Positions 1 through 7,050 of a stretch of DNA of 19,352 bases are shown in pieces (within the stretch, counting starts at the first letter, position 1; each line of letters begins with the position of its first letter). The DNA is from EA-27 sp964396265. Lineage in GTDB: Archaea > Thermoplasmatota > Thermoplasmata > RBG-16-68-12 > EA-27. Location: NCBI GenBank assembly GCA_964396265.1, contig CAYNEM010000024.1, forward strand, positions 1 to 19,352. The letters are read 5' to 3'. The notes beneath the pieces were generated by a model, which made no database searches, was not told where the DNA came from, and was given only the letters and a program-made list of their open reading frames with translations. The translations under genes and the position numbers were made by a program.

Positions 1-3000
1 GGGGGCGATGCTCGTCGCGGCGGTGCCGTCCGCCTTCAGCCAGCGCACGGACGTCACGGACGACGCGGTCGCGTTGCTGTCTTTACCTTTGACGATCAGC
101 GCGAACTGGATCTTCAGATCTTGGGCGACCACCGTGCCCATCTTGTTCGTGACGTTCACGCGGAACGTCGTCAGCTGTCCCTCTTCCGGGGACGTCGGGC
201 TGATCTTCAGCGTGCCCGCGATGACAGCGAGATCTGGGTGCGCGGTTGTGTCCGCCTGGACCACGAGCGTCCGGTTCAGCCAGCCGCGATTGCCCGCCGC
301 GTCCGTGACGTTGATGCTGAGCTTCCAGTCCCCGTACGTGTCGTAGGTCTTCGTCACGTTGATGACGTGCACTCCCGGCGTGTCGGAAGGCTTGAACGGG
401 CCCGTCTGGTTCGACCCGTCGCCCCAGACGAACGTGTACGTGAGGTTGACGTTGTCCGCGGTCGCATTCAGGGAGTTGTCCGTGGTCCGGCTCACGTTGA
501 ACCAATACTTGACGTCCTCCGACAGCTGCGCGGGCTCGCGCCAGGTGACGTCCTCGAGGATCGCCACGTGCGGGACGGGAGGCGTCGTGTCGAGGACCGT
601 CACGCTCATCGTCTGGTTCGCGCTGCGGTGGCCGACCCGGTCGATGACCCACAGGGTCGCGTTGAACGTCCCCGGCTTGGAATAGTTCTGGTTCACCAGC
701 TTCCCCGTCTGGTCCCGGGTCCCGTCCGCGTCGAAGTCCCAGTTCCACTCCGCGAGCTCGCCACTCAGCGTCCCCCAGAGGGTGTCGGTGGAGTTCCCGC
801 CGTCGAAGCGGGTCACGAGGTCCTCGTTGACCTCGAGGGAGGGCGGGTTGTCGCCCGTCGTGCGGTTCGTCTTGATTACCGCGATCGGGTTGATGTTGTC
901 GACGGACACGTTGACCACGCGGTACGTCCTATTGTCCGGGTTCACCTGTGTGACGGTCAGGTTGACGGAGTAGTTCGTCCCCGGGGCGCCGAAGTCGAAC
1001 GTCGTCCAGATACCGTACCGGTTCGCCGGTCCTCCGGAGACGTTGAACGTCCACGTGAAATTGGCGTCCTTCGCGTTGACGGCCTGGTTCAGGCGGTCCG
1101 ACGTCTTGTTCGCGCTGAAGACGACAGCGGTGTTGTTCGCGACCCACGCGAGGTACGAATCCTGGTTCGTGTTCTTCACGAACACTTTGCCGACCGGCCC
1201 TTCGACCTCCGCACGCGCGACGCCCAGAAGCGACTGGTCGACGATCAGGTTCGCGCGAGGGTTCGGGACGACCGCGTCGATTCCCGGGTCGACCTCGACC
1301 TGCACGAAGTCACGAGTCACCACGTTGCCCGTGGTCGTCTTGGACGTCATCTCGTAGCCCTTCGGCATCTGCACCCTGTACGAGTAGTTCTGGTACACCG
1401 AGACGTTCTTGTCGGCAATCGTCGTGACATTCACGAAATAGCGTGCCTTGTTGGCGGCGATTGGGGCGGTGGCAAGCTCCTTCAGCGTGTAGTTTGCCTG
1501 CGTCGTGATGCTGATGTTACCGGCCGGACCCTCATCGGTCAGTGGGGGCACCGTGTAGCTCGTCGAGTTGTATGCCTTCCCGTTTACCGTCAGGAGGCTG
1601 TCGGAGACCACGTAGAACGGACCCATCGCTTGGAGACGCGCCTGGAAGGCCGCAAGCTCCGAGCCACTCAAGCTGCCATCCCTGTTGCCGAAATTGAGGT
1701 CGAGCTGCCAATGGATGTTGCGGACCTCGGGGAAGTCGAGACCGGGGAACACCGAGTCGGGCAGCAGGGTTAGGTTGCGCCAGACCGTGATGTTATTCCA
1801 GTCTGAGTTTGCCAAGAAGTTGATCTCGGTCCGGATCGGCTCCTCCAAAGACTTCTCGAAGAAGATGTCGGGGGGGAAGACGTTCGCCCCATTCACGACG
1901 ACGTCCTGCGTGACCGCTTTGCGCCCGTTCGCATCGACGATGAGCTTCCATGTTCCGTTGTATGCGTTGAAGGTCAGCAGGTTGTCCACGACGACGGGCT
2001 TGAGGACCTGAATCTCCTTGTTGACGGTCCAGTCCATGTTGATGAGCGCCCCGGTAAGGCCATCGGCAGCCGTGACGGCTCGGGCGCCCTCCCAAGCGTA
2101 GGAGCGCACCTTGTAGCCTCGGATCAAGGAAACCTGCTGGTTGACGTTCGACCCGCTCACGTTGACGAGGACGAGGGCCGTCAGGTATCCCGCGAACTCC
2201 ACTTTCACCTCGAATTGCGCGTTGTCCCAAACGCTGAAGAAGGCCTTCCCCGAGGGATTAGTGTTGACTACAGACGAGACGGCCTGGTCCCTCGGTGCGA
2301 ATCGCACCGTTACGCCGGCCCCACTAATCGCTCCCGACCAGGAATAGGACACGGTGAGCACGTTCCCGCTGGAACCGTACCTCCAGTCGGAACGGTCCAA
2401 GACCAGACTGCCCGTTTCGGTGTTGAGCTGGACGGTGGAGTTGTAGGGGATGATCGGATTCCCGTCCTTCCAGAACGAGGGATTCGAGATTTGGCCGTTG
2501 GCGAGCCTGCCCGACTTCGAGACATTCTTATACGTGATCTCGAGCCCGCCTCTGGGATAGATGCCGAACAACGCGTTTTCGAGAGTCGTCTGGACTGTGA
2601 CGTTAACTATGTGGATGACACCGTTGTGGGCATCCACTTCCGAGTAGGTGTAGTCCCCGCCACGAGCGAGGGGGATACCTCCAATCGGAGTCGTGTTGTC
2701 CTCGTAGATCAGGGTCTCGGAGTTCCACGCCATGGGCTCTGTGACAAGACTAACGTTGTCCGCGATGAAGTTATAACCGTTGATCCCACGATTAGTCACG
2801 TTCTCGTCCGTGCGCATGAATTCCTGGAACGTCACTGTCTCGTTCGCGGAGTTCGTCGCGCCGTCTACGACCGTAACCTCAAGGTTCCGCGTCTTGTCGG
2901 GCATCTTGTCAACGCACAGACGCTTCGGAGGGACATCCGTGATCCCGTCGACGCGGAACGGAGCGGTCTCCGTCTGGAAGTGCGTGGAGCTGTCCGGCTT

Positions 3001-3270
3001 AACCCGAAGCATGTAGTACGATGGCTGGACGTTCGGGAACGTGAAGTATCCGGAGCCGGCCGGGGCTTGCGTGTTGCGCTCGGACGCGGGAGCGTGGACG
3101 TCGACGAGGAACACCTGGGCACCCACAGGATCCAGGCTGGCACAGTCGGTGACCGTGCCCGACACGACGTTCGCTTGCGCGCGCGCTCCCAGGGGAATCA
3201 CCGCCCCGCTCAATACGAGCAGGAGGACTGCAAGCAGTGCTCCCCGTCCGCTCGTTCCCCAGGTTTTCAT
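1..3270 (-). CDS. Large secreted multidomain surface protein (PKD/CARDB), 3' end missing
   Basis: One open frame of 1090 codons runs from the ATG at 3270 off the left edge, so the C-terminus is absent. Residues 1-32 form a Sec signal peptide: a short basic start, a Leu/Val-rich core, then A-R-A-Q-A. Residues 33-115 look like a carboxypeptidase-regulatory-type beta sandwich (GTVTD, then GYFTFPNV). A second such module lies at about 309-383 (GKAFFSVWDN). At about 517-540 a Asp/Asn/Gly segment (DLNFGNRDGSLSGSE) is EF-hand-like but has irregular spacing. PKD folds follow at about 814-891 (WNWDFDADG) and 907-1001 (FVWGDGSN), then a CARDB-like module from about 1011. Asn-X-Ser/Thr sites are abundant, as in glycosylated archaeal surface proteins. 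AGGAG-type ribosome binding sequence precedes the ATG by 8 bases. Role is probably structural or adhesive at the envelope; the substrate or partner cannot be told. Confidence 0.85.
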   Translation of the reverse strand, partial: MKTWGTSGRGALLAVLLLVLSGAVIPLGARAQANVVSGTVTDCASLDPVGAQVFLVDVHAPASERNTQAPAGSGYFTFPNVQPSYYMLRVKPDSSTHFQTETAPFRVDGITDVPPKRLCVDKMPDKTRNLEVTVVDGATNSANETVTFQEFMRTDENVTNRGINGYNFIADNVSLVTEPMAWNSETLIYEDNTTPIGGIPLARGGDYTYSEVDAHNGVIHIVNVTVQTTLENALFGIYPRGGLEITYKNVSKSGRLANGQISNPSFWKDGNPIIPYNSTVQLNTETGSLVLDRSDWRYGSSGNVLTVSYSWSGAISGAGVTVRFAPRDQAVSSVVNTNPSGKAFFSVWDNAQFEVKVEFAGYLTALVLVNVSGSNVNQQVSLIRGYKVRSYAWEGARAVTAADGLTGALINMDWTVNKEIQVLKPVVVDNLLTFNAYNGTWKLIVDANGRKAVTQDVVVNGANVFPPDIFFEKSLEEPIRTEINFLANSDWNNITVWRNLTLLPDSVFPGLDFPEVRNIHWQLDLNFGNRDGSLSGSELAAFQARLQAMGPFYVVSDSLLTVNGKAYNSTSYTVPPLTDEGPAGNISITTQANYTLKELATAPIAANKARYFVNVTTIADKNVSVYQNYSYRVQMPKGYEMTSKTTTGNVVTRDFVQVEVDPGIDAVVPNPRANLIVDQSLLGVARAEVEGPVGKVFVKNTNQDSYLAWVANNTAVVFSANKTSDRLNQAVNAKDANFTWTFNVSGGPANRYGIWTTFDFGAPGTNYSVNLTVTQVNPDNRTYRVVNVSVDNINPIAVIKTNRTTGDNPPSLEVNEDLVTRFDGGNSTDTLWGTLSGELAEWNWDFDADGTRDQTGKLVNQNYSKPGTFNATLWVIDRVGHRSANQTMSVTVLDTTPPVPHVAILEDVTWREPAQLSEDVKYWFNVSRTTDNSLNATADNVNLTYTFVWGDGSNQTGPFKPSDTPGVHVINVTKTYDTYGDWKLSINVTDAAGNRGWLNRTLVVQADTTAHPDLAVIAGTLKISPTSPEEGQLTTFRVNVTNKMGTVVAQDLKIQFALIVKGKDSNATASSVTSVRWLKADGTAATSIAP

Positions 3271-3288
3271 AGCTCCGTCTCCTCGTTT

Positions 3289-3303
3289 GTGCTTCCAAAG
3301 CAC
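3289..3303. repeat. Perfect inverted repeat in the 5' leader of the surface protein gene
   Basis: GTGCTT and AAGCAC flank a 3-base loop, between the TATA box and the ATG at 3270. It could be a small hairpin in the mRNA leader or an operator. The short stem makes chance occurrence quite possible. Confidence 0.4.
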
Positions 3304-3353
3304 GACGCGCCCCACCCACTGAGCGGGCGCGGAAGGCGCCGTAGAAACTGGGG

Positions 3354-3363
3354 GTATTTAAGT
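3354..3363 (-). promoter_or_regulatory. TATA box for the surface protein gene
   Basis: Read on the minus strand this is ACTTAAATAC, a good archaeal box A in GC-rich surroundings. Transcription would start near 3330, giving a leader of about 60 bases that holds a ribosome binding sequence. Confidence 0.55.
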
Positions 3364-3401
3364 GTTTCACAGCCTCGCTCCCGACGGACCCCGTCAATTC
3401 G

Positions 3402-3411
3402 TAGGTTTAAC
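3402..3411 (+). promoter_or_regulatory. TATA-like box for the isoaspartate methyltransferase gene
   Basis: TAGGTTTAAC lies about 27 bases before the GTG at 3435, the spacing expected for a leaderless archaeal transcript. No ribosome binding sequence stands before that GTG, which agrees. Confidence 0.5.
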
Positions 3412-3434
3412 CGTCCTCGCGACGATGGGCGGCC

Positions 3435-4082
3435 GTGGCCTCCTTCGCGACCGACCGCGACGAACTCGTCCGGGACCTCGTCCGGGACGGGTATGTCAAG
3501 AGCGCGGCGGTAGAGCACGCATTCCGGACCGTGCCGAGGGAGCTTTTCGTCACCCCGGACCGCCAGCGCGCCGCCTACGCGGACACGCCCCTCCCCATCC
3601 CCCTCGGCCAGACGATCAGCGCGCCGTCGATGATCGCGATCATGCTCGAGGAGGCGGACCTCCGGGCGGGGCTCAAGGTCCTGGACGTCGGCACGGGCTC
3701 CGGCTACAACGCGGCTCTCTTGGCGGCGATCGTCGGCGCGGAGAACGTCGTGAGCATCGAGCGCCACACCGAGCTGCTGGAGTTCGCGCGGGAGAACCTG
3801 AAGGCGGCGGGGTATGCCGTGAAACTCGTGGCGGGTGACGGTTCCCTCGGGTACGCGGCGGAAGCCCCGTACGACCGGATCGTCGTCACGGCCGGGGCGC
3901 CCCGGATCGCGAAGTCGTGGATCGCCCAGACCGAGATTGGCGGTAGCATCGTGGTTCCCATCGGCCGGACCACCTTCTCGCAGACCCTCGTCATCGCGAC
4001 GAAGACCGCAGACGGCAAGGTCTCCACCCGCAAGGGGACGGCATGTGCGTTCGTGCCGCTCGTCGGGCGCGAAGGATGGTAG
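3435..4082 (+). CDS. pcm: Protein-L-isoaspartate O-methyltransferase
   Basis: 215 residues, the usual length for this family. The enzyme uses S-adenosylmethionine to methylate L-isoaspartyl residues in aged proteins so that they can revert to aspartate; it is cytosolic. The conserved early segment is at residues 58-65 (GQTISAPS), where the family normally reads GQTIS-x-P. Motif I for SAM binding is VLDVGTGSGYNAA at 82-94, followed by an acidic residue at the end of the next strand (E109). GDGSLGY at 135-140 and VTAGAP at 151-156 are also typical. The start is the GTG at 3435; an ATG at 3425 is in another frame, and a TATA-like box sits at leaderless distance. It is divergent from the surface protein gene and convergent with the DUF6015-like gene. 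An 82-base gap follows, with an A-rich run near 4138-4147 and nothing else visible. Confidence 0.95.
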   Translation: MASFATDRDELVRDLVRDGYVKSAAVEHAFRTVPRELFVTPDRQRAAYADTPLPIPLGQTISAPSMIAIMLEEADLRAGLKVLDVGTGSGYNAALLAAIVGAENVVSIERHTELLEFARENLKAAGYAVKLVAGDGSLGYAAEAPYDRIVVTAGAPRIAKSWIAQTEIGGSIVVPIGRTTFSQTLVIATKTADGKVSTRKGTACAFVPLVGREGW

Positions 4083-4164
4083 GAAGTCGTCAGGACGAGC
4101 GATCCACGGCACTTCCCGAGGCTCCGCTCGCCCTTCAGAAAAAGAAGCGGCCTTGCCCCCCAAC

Positions 4165-4533
4165 TCAGGTGGCCGTCGCGTGGCTCCAGACCTCGGACGG
4201 GAGGGTGTCGTACAGGGGCGCCTCGCCCTCCGGATTGCCCCCCTCGTCCGCGATCCGCCGGATGTCCTCGAGGTTGAGCTGCCAGTAGAAGATCCGCCAC
4301 GACTTCCCGCTCAGCAGGAGCGTGGTCTCCCACGTCGAGTGCAGCAGCCCGGCGTCGTGGAGCTGGTAGAACAGCTTCCGGTCCTCCTGGTCCACGAGGT
4401 TGTCGATGATCGTGTTCGAGTACCCGAAGTAGTTCAGGACCCGGTACGCGAGGCCCCTGGCCTGCGCCGGCTCGACGTCGAGCCGCTTGGAGAGCGCCTT
4501 CGTCAGGCGCTCCATCGTGACGATCGTGCCCAT
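4165..4533 (-). CDS. Small DUF6015-like archaeal protein
   Basis: 122 residues from the ATG at 4533. A longer upstream reading frame exists, but a TATA box ends 24 bases before 4533, so a leaderless start there is preferred; an internal ATG at 4515 (MERLTKAL) is the alternative. The first 50 residues look helical (LTKALSKRLDVEPAQARGLAYRVLNYFGY). The second half holds DQEDRKLFYQLHDAGLL and SGKSWRIFYWQLN, resembling a small winged-helix-like unit. I associate this pattern with DUF6015, a family of Thermoplasmatota proteins of unknown role, but I recall it only roughly. No catalytic residues or metal sites are evident. Confidence 0.75.
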   Translation of the reverse strand: MGTIVTMERLTKALSKRLDVEPAQARGLAYRVLNYFGYSNTIIDNLVDQEDRKLFYQLHDAGLLHSTWETTLLLSGKSWRIFYWQLNLEDIRRIADEGGNPEGEAPLYDTLPSEVWSHATAT

Positions 4534-4556
4534 TCGCTTTCTATTGCCGCCCCGCC

Positions 4557-4565
4557 GTATAAGAA
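4557..4565 (-). promoter_or_regulatory. TATA box for the DUF6015-like gene
   Basis: On the minus strand this reads TTCTTATAC, centred about 28 bases upstream of the ATG at 4533, the usual distance for a leaderless archaeal promoter. It shares a 216-base divergent region with the plus-strand box near 4706. Confidence 0.55.
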
Positions 4566-4705
4566 GTTTGGCCGCACTCGTACCATACCCGAGGGTCGAA
4601 CCGCCCCGTGACCCCTGTCTCTGCCGCCAAAAGCCCGCGTCTCCCCACGCGGTTCGCACGCCCCTTTGCACCTGTGATAATCGTCGGTGGTTCTGGGCCC
4701 GGGTG

Positions 4706-4714
4706 GCTTAAGTA
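4706..4714 (+). promoter_or_regulatory. TATA-like box for the 55-residue protein gene
   Basis: GCTTAAGTA sits about 40 bases before the GTG at 4750, so a short leader of 10-15 bases is expected. The region between 4566 and 4705 shows no other clear signal. Confidence 0.45.
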
Positions 4715-4749
4715 GGCATCCGGCCGACTCCTTCCTGCAGGGAATCCTG

Positions 4750-4917
4750 GTGCGGCGCAAGAGTTCCAAGACGATGATTGACATCGACCGCAACGTTTCG
4801 ATCGTCCATCTCAACGTCAGCGCCGGATACGTCACGTACCTGCAGAAGGACGACGCGGCGCGGCCCCCGTCGGTCAAGGCGATCTTCCTCGAGCAGCTCA
4901 TGGCGCCCGCGCAGTAG
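4750..4917 (+). CDS. 55-residue conserved-looking small protein
   Basis: Starting at the GTG at 4750 the product is 55 residues (MRRKSSKTMIDIDRNVSIVH...). The frame opens further upstream to 4687, but that part spans the TATA-like box and is unlikely to be translated. An ATG at 4774 (MIDIDRNV) is another possible start. The sequence alternates hydrophobic and polar residues (VSIVHLNVSAGYVTYLQ), suggesting a small beta-rich fold, and ends FLEQLMAPAQ. I do not recognise a family. It precedes the zinc-ribbon gene by 39 bases on the same strand, and a separate AT-rich stretch lies between them, so they may or may not be co-transcribed. Confidence 0.6.
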   Translation: MRRKSSKTMIDIDRNVSIVHLNVSAGYVTYLQKDDAARPPSVKAIFLEQLMAPAQ

Positions 4918-4956
4918 GGCATACGTTTTTGGCGGCACGGAGCCGTGGTGGTCTCG

Positions 4957-5337
4957 ATGGACGACGAAGGCGAGGGACCGGAGCTTCCCCGACCTCCCGA
5001 GCCCGTAGCACCCGCGGCCCCGACGCGGCCGGACATCAAGATCCGCGACCTCACCCGCCAGCGGAACTGCTCCGTGTGCGGGAAGGAGAAGGCCCCGTAC
5101 ATCGAGATCGAGGTCGACGGCGTCCTCGAGTACACCTGCCGCGAGTGCTACGAGGGTCAGGTCATCGAGCTCGCGATGTGCCGCACGTGCGGCGGCGCCC
5201 TCGAGGGGGCCGACCGGTTCTGCGGGAAGTGCGGCGCGGCGCGCGCGGTCGCCTGCGCCGCGTGCGGTGCGGACGTCGGCGGGGAAGACGGGTTCTGCGG
5301 GAAGTGCGGTTCGAAGATCACGTCGCCCCCTTCCTGA
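4957..5337 (+). CDS. Triple zinc-ribbon protein overlapping the JAMM protease gene tail-to-tail
   Basis: 126 residues from the ATG at 4957; a GTG at 4945 is the alternative. The N-terminal 30 residues are acidic and proline-rich, probably disordered. Three Cys4 units follow: CSVC with CREC about 20 residues later, CRTC with CGKC, and CAAC with CGKC. The last two form a double zinc ribbon of the DZR type. The first has longer spacing and could be a rubredoxin-like knuckle. There is no His in the metal sites and no cross-brace ligand order, so it is not an obvious RING finger. Its last 20 bases overlap the 3' end of the JAMM gene on the opposite strand. Zinc ribbons often mediate protein or nucleic-acid contacts. 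A role as adaptor or E3-like factor for the neighbouring conjugation system is only a guess from position. Confidence 0.8.
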   Translation: MDDEGEGPELPRPPEPVAPAAPTRPDIKIRDLTRQRNCSVCGKEKAPYIEIEVDGVLEYTCRECYEGQVIELAMCRTCGGALEGADRFCGKCGAARAVACAACGADVGGEDGFCGKCGSKITSPPS

Positions 5338-6277
5338 TGACGATCGCGCGCCTCGACCCCCGATACATCTTCCTCGGCAGCGGGCTCGTGTCCTGGACAC
5401 GGAGGGACCCGAGGTTCGCCTCGATTGAGACGATCGGGCCGACGAGCGCGCGGGGGTCGATTCCGTGCCACAGGAGGTAGACGACGTCGTCGAGGATCTC
5501 GTCCTTCAGCACGGCGAGGACACCGTCCTCCTCCTCGGGAGGTAGGTAGACCGCGGCCTCCGAGCGGATCTGCAGTTCGATGTGCGCCTTCCCCGCCTTC
5601 GGCGTGAGCCGCAGCGCGTTCCTCGTAGACTTCCCCTTGAGTCCGGGGACCGTGAGCACCCCGCTGGCGGTGTCGAGCTCCGCGTCCTTCTCCTGGAGCG
5701 CGCGGCCGATCTCCCGCGAGGCCTCGCGCTCGAGCGCCGCCAGGAGGCTCTCCAACCCGGGCAGCGCGAGGTCGGCCTCGATCTCGAGGGATACGTCGCA
5801 CGTGTACCGGCGCAACACGTCGCGGTACGACAGCGCCTCCACGACCTCCGGGCGGACCTCCGTCTTCTCGCGCTCGAGGACGAACACCTCCGCATCGTGG
5901 CCGTCCGTGACGACGCTCAGGTAGTCCGGACGGCGGGAGGCCCGAGACTTCAGCATCGTGTCGTCCGTCTGCGAGTGGAAGATCGCGTGCTGCGTCTCGC
6001 CGCGGAACGGGTGGGAGTGATAGAGGCCGACGATGCCGACGGCCCGCGGATACGACAGCGCGAGCTCGAGCTCCTCCCGGGCATCCGCCGCCGCGCCGTA
6101 CCGGGACTGGAACTTGTACTTCGTCGCGGCGACCGCGTCGAGGACCGTGACCGTGCCCGGGGAGAAGAACCCGAGGAGCCAGCCGATCGCCTCGGCCCCG
6201 TGATCCCTCGCAACCACGTTCGCGTCGTTCATCATGCGCCGCCACGCATTCCGCGCGACCGCCACCCGGACGCTCAA
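5318..6277 (-). CDS. JAB/MPN (JAMM) metalloprotease with unknown C-terminal domain, probable deconjugase
   Basis: 319 residues from a TTG at 6277. The start is set by GGGAGG at 6286-6291, 8 bases upstream, and by the TTGA overlap with the E1 stop. A longer upstream frame is only the shadow of the E1 gene. Residues 1-135 form a JAB domain: beta strand VRVAVAR, catalytic Glu29 in GAEAIGWLLG, zinc ligands His87 and His89 in YHSHP, then Ser102 and Asp105 in HSQTDD. His89 and Ser102 are separated by 12 residues, where Rpn11-type enzymes have 7, so a loop is inserted. JAMM enzymes with this set cleave isopeptide bonds after a modifier C-terminus using zinc. Residues 140-319 are a second domain I do not recognise, with a Glu-rich helical stretch (about 173-200) and a beta-rich end. 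As last gene of the operon it should remove the UFM1-like protein; eukaryotes use unrelated UFSP cysteine proteases. Confidence 0.9.
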   Translation of the reverse strand: MSVRVAVARNAWRRMMNDANVVARDHGAEAIGWLLGFFSPGTVTVLDAVAATKYKFQSRYGAAADAREELELALSYPRAVGIVGLYHSHPFRGETQHAIFHSQTDDTMLKSRASRRPDYLSVVTDGHDAEVFVLEREKTEVRPEVVEALSYRDVLRRYTCDVSLEIEADLALPGLESLLAALEREASREIGRALQEKDAELDTASGVLTVPGLKGKSTRNALRLTPKAGKAHIELQIRSEAAVYLPPEEEDGVLAVLKDEILDDVVYLLWHGIDPRALVGPIVSIEANLGSLRVQDTSPLPRKMYRGSRRAIVIRKGAT

Positions 6278-7050
6278 CGACGACGCCTCCCGCACGTCGG
6301 GCACCTCGGGTCGCGCTTCCAGTCGACCCGCTCGAGGCGTCCGTCGAGGCCCGTGTACATCAGGTAGGGGGCCACCTTGCCGAAGCCCAGCAGGACCTTG
6401 AACGCCTCCTGACATTGCAGGGAGGCCACGATCGCCATCGTCGTCGGGAGCGACGTGAACGCGCAGACGCCCGAGACGTCCCGACGCGTGACGGCCACCT
6501 GCTCCTGCTTGAACGCCGGCCGATTGCATCGGTAGCATGCGGTCTTCCCCGGGAGGACGACGTGGACGCTTCCGTTGATGCCGTCCATGCTCGCGCCCCC
6601 GTCGATGAGCGGAACCTTGGCGGCGACGCACTTCGCGTTGAGGAAGAGGCGCACGCCGAACGTGTCCACGCATCCGAGCACGAGGTCGGCCTTCTCGAGC
6701 TCGCCGAGGAATGCCACGTATCCGCGGCCGTTCGTCACGTCGTACGGGTGGCGGGTGACCTGGGCCTCCGGGTTCGCGTCCGCGAGCTGCGCGGCCAACG
6801 CGTCGACCTTCGGCGTCCCGATGTGCGACGTCCGGTAGACGAGGCGGTTGAGGTTCGCCTCCTCAACGGTGTCGTAGTCGAAAAGCGCGATCTTGCCGAC
6901 GCCCACGCGCGCGAGGATCTCCGCCGCCAAGGCGCCGAGGCCTCCGCAACCGACGACTGCCACGCGTTTGGCGGCGAGCTTGCGGAAGTCTGCGAAGGCG
7001 AACCGCCGGAGTCGGTCGTATCGCTCCTTCGTCCCCACGGGGGACGTCAT
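6274..7050 (-). CDS. UBA5-like E1 activating enzyme for the UFM1-like modifier
   Basis: 258 residues; the ATG at 7050 overlaps the E2 stop codon as ATGA, with GGTGGTTG just upstream. It should adenylate the modifier's C-terminal Gly with ATP and form a thioester. Visible: nucleotide loop GCGGLG (34-39), FDYDTVE (57-63), the Arg of NLNRL (66-70), Lys81, Asp129 in GCVDTF, zinc ligands Cys172 and Cys175 (CYRC) with Cys250 and Cys253 (CPTC), and catalytic Cys196. The stretch GVCAFTSLPTTMAIVAS is the key evidence: human UBA5, from memory, reads GVCAASLPTTMGVVAG around its catalytic Cys250. NRL rather than the usual NRQ, and the later KVLLGFGKV...YLMY, also match UBA5 (KFLLNFGTVSFYLGY). MoeB and ThiF proteins lack this SLPTTM context. 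The chain ends at the zinc knuckle, so the C-terminal extension that in human UBA5 binds UFM1 and UFC1 is missing. Confidence 0.93.
   Translation of the reverse strand: MTSPVGTKERYDRLRRFAFADFRKLAAKRVAVVGCGGLGALAAEILARVGVGKIALFDYDTVEEANLNRLVYRTSHIGTPKVDALAAQLADANPEAQVTRHPYDVTNGRGYVAFLGELEKADLVLGCVDTFGVRLFLNAKCVAAKVPLIDGGASMDGINGSVHVVLPGKTACYRCNRPAFKQEQVAVTRRDVSGVCAFTSLPTTMAIVASLQCQEAFKVLLGFGKVAPYLMYTGLDGRLERVDWKRDPRCPTCGRRRR

Noticed and set aside
121..1773. Long plus-strand open frames over the surface protein gene
   Set aside because: They are Arg/Val-rich shadows typical of GC-rich DNA; the minus-strand frame from 3270 has a signal peptide and clear domains throughout.
4957..5337. RING-finger E3 identity for the zinc-ribbon protein
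   Set aside because: All ligands are Cys in simple paired ribbons; no cross-brace C3HC4-like order is seen.
6278..6673. N-terminal extension of the JAMM frame up to 6673 (451-residue reading)
   Set aside because: It lies wholly inside the E1 gene, is Arg/Gly/Pro-rich shadow sequence, and the coupled TTG at 6277 with GGGAGG explains the start of the JAB fold.
6274..7050. MoeB/ThiF (molybdopterin or thiamine sulfur transfer) identity for the E1
   Set aside because: The SLPTTM context of the catalytic Cys, the E2 gene in the operon and the JAMM gene favour protein conjugation; no moa or thi genes are nearby.
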